A stretch of 8,338 nucleotides of DNA from CALAED01 sp937891035 (GTDB lineage: Bacteria > Actinomycetota > Actinomycetes > Streptosporangiales > Streptosporangiaceae): assembly GCA_035642125.1 (NCBI GenBank), contig DASQSZ010000243.1, positions 1-8,338 on the forward strand. The letters run 5' to 3'. The notes beneath the pieces were generated by a model. The model did not search any database, had not been told where the DNA came from, and was given only the letters and a program-made list of their open reading frames with translations. Positions within the stretch are counted from its first letter, which is position 1. Each line of letters begins with the position of its first letter. Of this stretch, positions 6,661 through 8,338 are shown piece after piece. The position numbers and the translations under genes were made by a program.

Positions 6661-6669
6661 CCTCCTCCT
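6661..6669 (-). promoter_or_regulatory. Strong ribosome binding site of the second P450
   Basis: On the minus strand AGGAGGAGG ends 3 nt before the ATG at 6657; its first AGGAGG is 6 nt away. It decides the start of this P450 against the longer open frame. Confidence 0.85.
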
Positions 6670-6725
6670 GTCCCGTCGGCCGGGGCCGACCGCCTGGCGC
6701 GGCCGACCGCGTACGCCGACGAGTC

Positions 6726-6781
6726 CGGCCGCCCCGGTCGTCGCTGGGCCGCTCGGCCGCCCCGGTCGTCGCTGGGCCGCC
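6726..6781. repeat. 28-bp tandem direct repeat upstream of the second P450
   Basis: Two units in tandem, 6726-6753 and 6754-6781, are identical over 27 of 28 bases (T at 6753 against C at 6781). The start of a third unit (CGGCC) follows at 6782-6786. The repeat lies 69-124 bp upstream of the P450 ATG, in the expected promoter or leader zone. It could be reiterated regulator sites or a simple slippage duplication. Confidence 0.8.
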
Positions 6782-6903
6782 CGGCCCCTCGCTCGACGAC
6801 CGGGCGCCACCAGAGCCGCCGCCGAGTGGACGTCGGGTCGGCGACCGCGGCGCGCGAGCCGCCGCCGTCACCTTAACCCGCGGGCGCCCGCCCCTCCCGT
6901 ACA

Positions 6904-6940
6904 CGACCGCGGGATCACCCACGAGGCGATCCCGCGGTCG
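6904..6940 (-). terminator. 13-bp perfect hairpin, probable cutinase transcript terminator
   Basis: CGACCGCGGGATC (6904-6916) and GATCCCGCGGTCG (6928-6940) pair perfectly around an 11-nt loop. It lies about 106 bases beyond the stop of the minus-strand cutinase and has no U-tract. Its position between two genes on the same strand fits an intrinsic actinomycete terminator that insulates the P450. A recombinase or regulator site is possible but less likely. Confidence 0.55.
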
Positions 6941-6944
6941 CGCG

Positions 6945-7029
6945 GAGCGCCTCCCAGCCAGGGCCGACAGATCCCATCGAGGACCCGAAGTCAGTCAGTC
7001 GCCGGGTCGAACCCTGGCGGGAGGCGCTC
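6945..7029 (-). other. 85-nt nested inverted repeat, candidate structured RNA or terminator
   Basis: The outer arms are GAGCGCCTCCCAGCCAGGG (6945-6963) and 7012-7029, which pair over 18 bp with a single bulged A at 6956. Inside is a second perfect stem, GACCCG (6982-6987) with CGGGTC (7003-7008), around a 15-nt loop that holds three AGTC units. The element starts 17 nt after the cutinase stop, so it would be in that gene's 3' UTR. The minus strand reads GGGTTCGACCC, T-loop-like, but no tRNA fold is possible. No target-site duplication flanks it, so a transposable element is not supported. Confidence 0.5.
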
Positions 7030-7045
7030 ACCTACATCATCTCTG

Positions 7046-7819
7046 TCAGCCGCCGATCCGGCCGAGGACGAAGCTCGCCGCGGTGTTCTGGTAACGGTCG
7101 AGGTAGGTGAGGTGCACGATGGTGCTGAAGCCGCTGTCACAGAACGTGTCGTTGAAGTCGCACCAGGCGCGGATACGGTCGGCGAAGCCGCTGAGCACCT
7201 GCAGCTGGGCGCTGGTCCGCGGGAACACGCCGTTACGGAACGAGGTGCCGCGGTTGTACGGCTGGCCCACGACATGCCGCGGCTCGCCGAAGGTGACGAC
7301 GGCCACGACATGGCTCGCGATCGACGAGCTGATCGGCGGGGTCGTCGGGCCGAGCGTACCGCCGCCTCCGCCGCCGAGCGTGTCGAGCACCACGTGCCCG
7401 CCCTGCGAATATCCGGCCAGCACGATCCTTTGGTTCGGGCAGGCCTGCACCTGGGCCGTGAGCTGGGTCTTCAGCGCCGCCACGCCCTGGGCCGAGCTGC
7501 TCGCGTAGTTCGTCAGCGTGGCCGGATAGCTGACCGCCGCCCGGCTCACGGTCTGCGCGCTGGAGTTCACGATCTGGGTCACCAGCCTGCCGGTGATGCC
7601 TTCGCCGGGTGGCTCGGTCGAGGCCCGCGCCGTGATGACATGGACGGCCGCGCAGCCGCTGCCCGGCGGGGGCGGGATGGCGCCCGCCGGCGCGCTGCCG
7701 GCGACGAGGAACGCGATGATGCCGGCGGCCGCGATCGCGACTCTGGCCGCCAGCCGGTGCCGGCCGCCGCCGGGCCGTGCGGTATCGCCGGCGAAGGGGG
7801 AGGGGTTCGTCGATTCCAC
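7046..7819 (-). CDS. Secreted cutinase-family serine esterase
   Basis: A 257-residue alpha/beta hydrolase of the cutinase / acetylxylan esterase family, exported by a signal peptide. It has a long N-region with Arg-His-Arg (20-22), a hydrophobic core (27-41) and a likely cleavage after AGA at 47. The nucleophile is Ser138 in GYSQGG. By family alignment Asp224 (DTFC) and His236 (VHLTY) complete the triad. Cys56-Cys127 and Cys220-Cys227 match the two family disulfides. Known members hydrolyse ester bonds of cutin, acetylated xylan, lipids or short acyl esters; the substrate here is unknown. ARASTEPPGEG (64-74) resembles the acetylxylan-esterase-like N-terminal motif. A Gly run (149-154) after the nucleophile helix is an unusual loop. 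The start is GTG at 7819, the first start that includes the full signal peptide, but AGGAAAG lies about 15 nt away and fits an out-of-frame GTG at 7830 better. It may be co-directional with, but not clearly in an operon with, the LuxR gene. Confidence 0.9.
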   Translation of the reverse strand: MESTNPSPFAGDTARPGGGRHRLAARVAIAAAGIIAFLVAGSAPAGAIPPPPGSGCAAVHVITARASTEPPGEGITGRLVTQIVNSSAQTVSRAAVSYPATLTNYASSSAQGVAALKTQLTAQVQACPNQRIVLAGYSQGGHVVLDTLGGGGGGTLGPTTPPISSSIASHVVAVVTFGEPRHVVGQPYNRGTSFRNGVFPRTSAQLQVLSGFADRIRAWCDFNDTFCDSGFSTIVHLTYLDRYQNTAASFVLGRIGG

Positions 7820-7903
7820 GGGGACACCACTCTTTCCTGGCTACGGGGGCGGCGCGGTTCGCCGCCGCCGCGTCGCCACGTTGTCGGGGGCCCCTCATGG
7901 GTA

Positions 7904-7923
7904 ACCCGGCCGCCGCGCCGGGT
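7904..7923 (-). terminator. 7-bp stem hairpin after the LuxR gene
   Basis: ACCCGGC (7904-7910) and GCCGGGT (7917-7923) pair around a 6-nt loop. It lies 28 bases beyond the LuxR-type gene's stop on the minus strand and may end its transcript. There is no U-tract. Confidence 0.4.
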
Positions 7924-7927
7924 GCAT

Positions 7928-7941
7928 CGGTGAAATCACCG
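7928..7941. promoter_or_regulatory. Palindrome CGGTGAAATCACCG, terminator part or operator
   Basis: CGGTGA and TCACCG flank a central AA. It sits 10 bases past the LuxR stop and about 110 bp before the cutinase start. The symmetric form suits a dimeric regulator binding site for the cutinase gene; with the neighbouring hairpin at 7904-7923 it could also form part of a terminator. Confidence 0.3.
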
Positions 7942-7951
7942 GCCGTCGGGG

Positions 7952-8338
7952 TCAGCGGAAGTATCGGGACAGCTCGGTCCGAGAGCGGATTTCGAGCCGT
8001 ACGAAAACGTTCCGCAGGTGGTGCTCGACGGTGCGCGGGCTGAGGATCAAGCGGGTCGCGATCTCCTTGTTGGTCGCCCCCTCCGCGGCGAGCCGCGCGA
8101 TCTGCAGCTGCTGGGTGGTCAGGTCATCGGCGCTCTTGCGCACGGTGTCCGCGACGGCCTCTCCCGTGGCGCGCAGTTCGGCGCGGGCGACATCGATCCA
8201 GTATCCGGCGTCGTAGTACCGGAAGATCTGCAGAGCGCCGCGCAGGTGCTCACGGGCCGCGAGTGGCTTGCGGCCGCGCCTGAGCAGATTGCCGTACAGC
8301 AGCTCGGTACGGGCCAGCTCGAAGGCCGACGCGCCCTT
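7952..8338 (-). CDS. LuxR-family (LAL-type) transcriptional regulator, C-terminal part
   Basis: The last 128 codons of a minus-strand gene enter from the right edge in frame (KGASAFELARTELLYGN) and stop at 7954-7952. The first ~65 visible residues are helical and match the end of the TPR-like sensor region of large ATP-dependent LuxR regulators (ARTELLYG, LAAREHLRGAL, ARAELRATGE). The last ~60 residues are a complete LuxR/GerE helix-turn-helix: LTTQQLQIARLAAEGATNKE, then IATRLILSPRTVEHHLRNV and FVRLEIRSRTELSRYFR. The recognition helix is around SPRTVEHHLRNVF. By family knowledge these are multidomain activators with an N-terminal AAA-type ATPase, which would lie outside the window. GTG at 8143 is internal, not the start, because the family-like sequence continues upstream without a stop. 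The target is unknown; the downstream cutinase is a neighbour but not shown to be regulated. Confidence 0.9.
   Translation of the reverse strand, partial: KGASAFELARTELLYGNLLRRGRKPLAAREHLRGALQIFRYYDAGYWIDVARAELRATGEAVADTVRKSADDLTTQQLQIARLAAEGATNKEIATRLILSPRTVEHHLRNVFVRLEIRSRTELSRYFR

Larger units (their letters stand above)
6658..7045. other. 388-bp repeat- and hairpin-rich intergenic region
   Basis: This gap lies between the second P450 and the cutinase, both on the minus strand. From left to right it holds the P450 ribosome binding site, GGCCGACCGC repeated at 6684-6693 and 6701-6710, a 28-bp tandem repeat (6726-6781), a 12-bp perfect palindrome GCGGGCGCCCGC at 6880-6891, a 13-bp perfect hairpin (6904-6940) and a long bulged inverted repeat (6945-7029). 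Open frames crossing it are Arg/Pro/Gly-rich and look spurious. No -35/-10 pair for the P450 is evident. Confidence 0.6.

Noticed and set aside
6726..6786. CRISPR-like repeats
   Set aside because: The units are directly adjacent without spacers, there are only two full copies, and no cas genes are present.
7001..7029. tRNA-like T-loop (GGGTTCGACCC on the minus strand) with a GC-rich acceptor-like stem
   Set aside because: The stems cannot be arranged with a 5-bp T-stem, 7-nt loop and 7-bp acceptor in register, and no D-arm or anticodon arm is present.
6945..7029. Miniature transposable element with terminal inverted repeats
   Set aside because: No target-site duplication flanks the arms, and no second copy is visible in the window.
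7112..7933. Plus-strand open frame of 273 codons opposite the cutinase
   Set aside because: It is antisense to a gene with full catalytic triad, disulfide and signal-peptide features; its translation is Arg/Gly/Asp-rich without motifs.

Overview
The window is high-GC DNA with strong G/C bias at third codon positions, Shine-Dalgarno-led genes, GTG and TTG starts, and actinomycete-type families (stand-alone bacterial P450s, an XRE/NB-ARC/TPR regulator, a LAL-type LuxR, a cutinase-family esterase). This points to a filamentous or related Actinomycetota chromosome; the genus cannot be fixed from the sequence. The first ~260 bases are clearly poorer in GC than the rest.

Layout. The 5' end of an unrecognised small gene runs off the left edge on the minus strand (1-136). 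An AT-richer divergent intergenic region follows, holding a promoter candidate and a possible 24-codon ORF (269-343) whose stop overlaps the start of a cytochrome P450 gene (334-1635, +). That P450 meets a 755-residue XRE-NB-ARC-TPR regulator (1615-3882, -) tail to tail, and the two coding regions overlap by 21 bp. A 454-bp divergent intergenic region without a convincing gene separates the regulator from a TTG-started BMP/PnrA-like lipoprotein (4337-5395, +), which has no ABC transporter partners in view. A strong GC hairpin lies between it and a second P450 (5473-6657, -), whose stop-codon region is partly duplicated. Next comes a repeat-rich 388-bp intergenic region (28-bp tandem repeat, a 13-bp perfect hairpin, and an 85-nt nested inverted repeat), then a secreted cutinase-family esterase (7046-7819, -) and the C-terminal end of a LuxR-type regulator (7952-8338, -) that runs off the right edge.

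How the genes may work together. No core biosynthetic enzyme, ferredoxin or ferredoxin reductase is visible, so the pathway served by the two P450s cannot be named. The NB-ARC/TPR and LuxR/LAL proteins are signal-sensing regulators often found beside secondary-metabolism genes, so the window may be the edge of such a locus; that is inference. The most unusual points are the P450 at 334-1635 (Gly at the I-helix Thr position, an Ala/Pro/Gly-rich insert, and a possible coupled micro-ORF upstream) and the structured non-coding region at 6904-7029.
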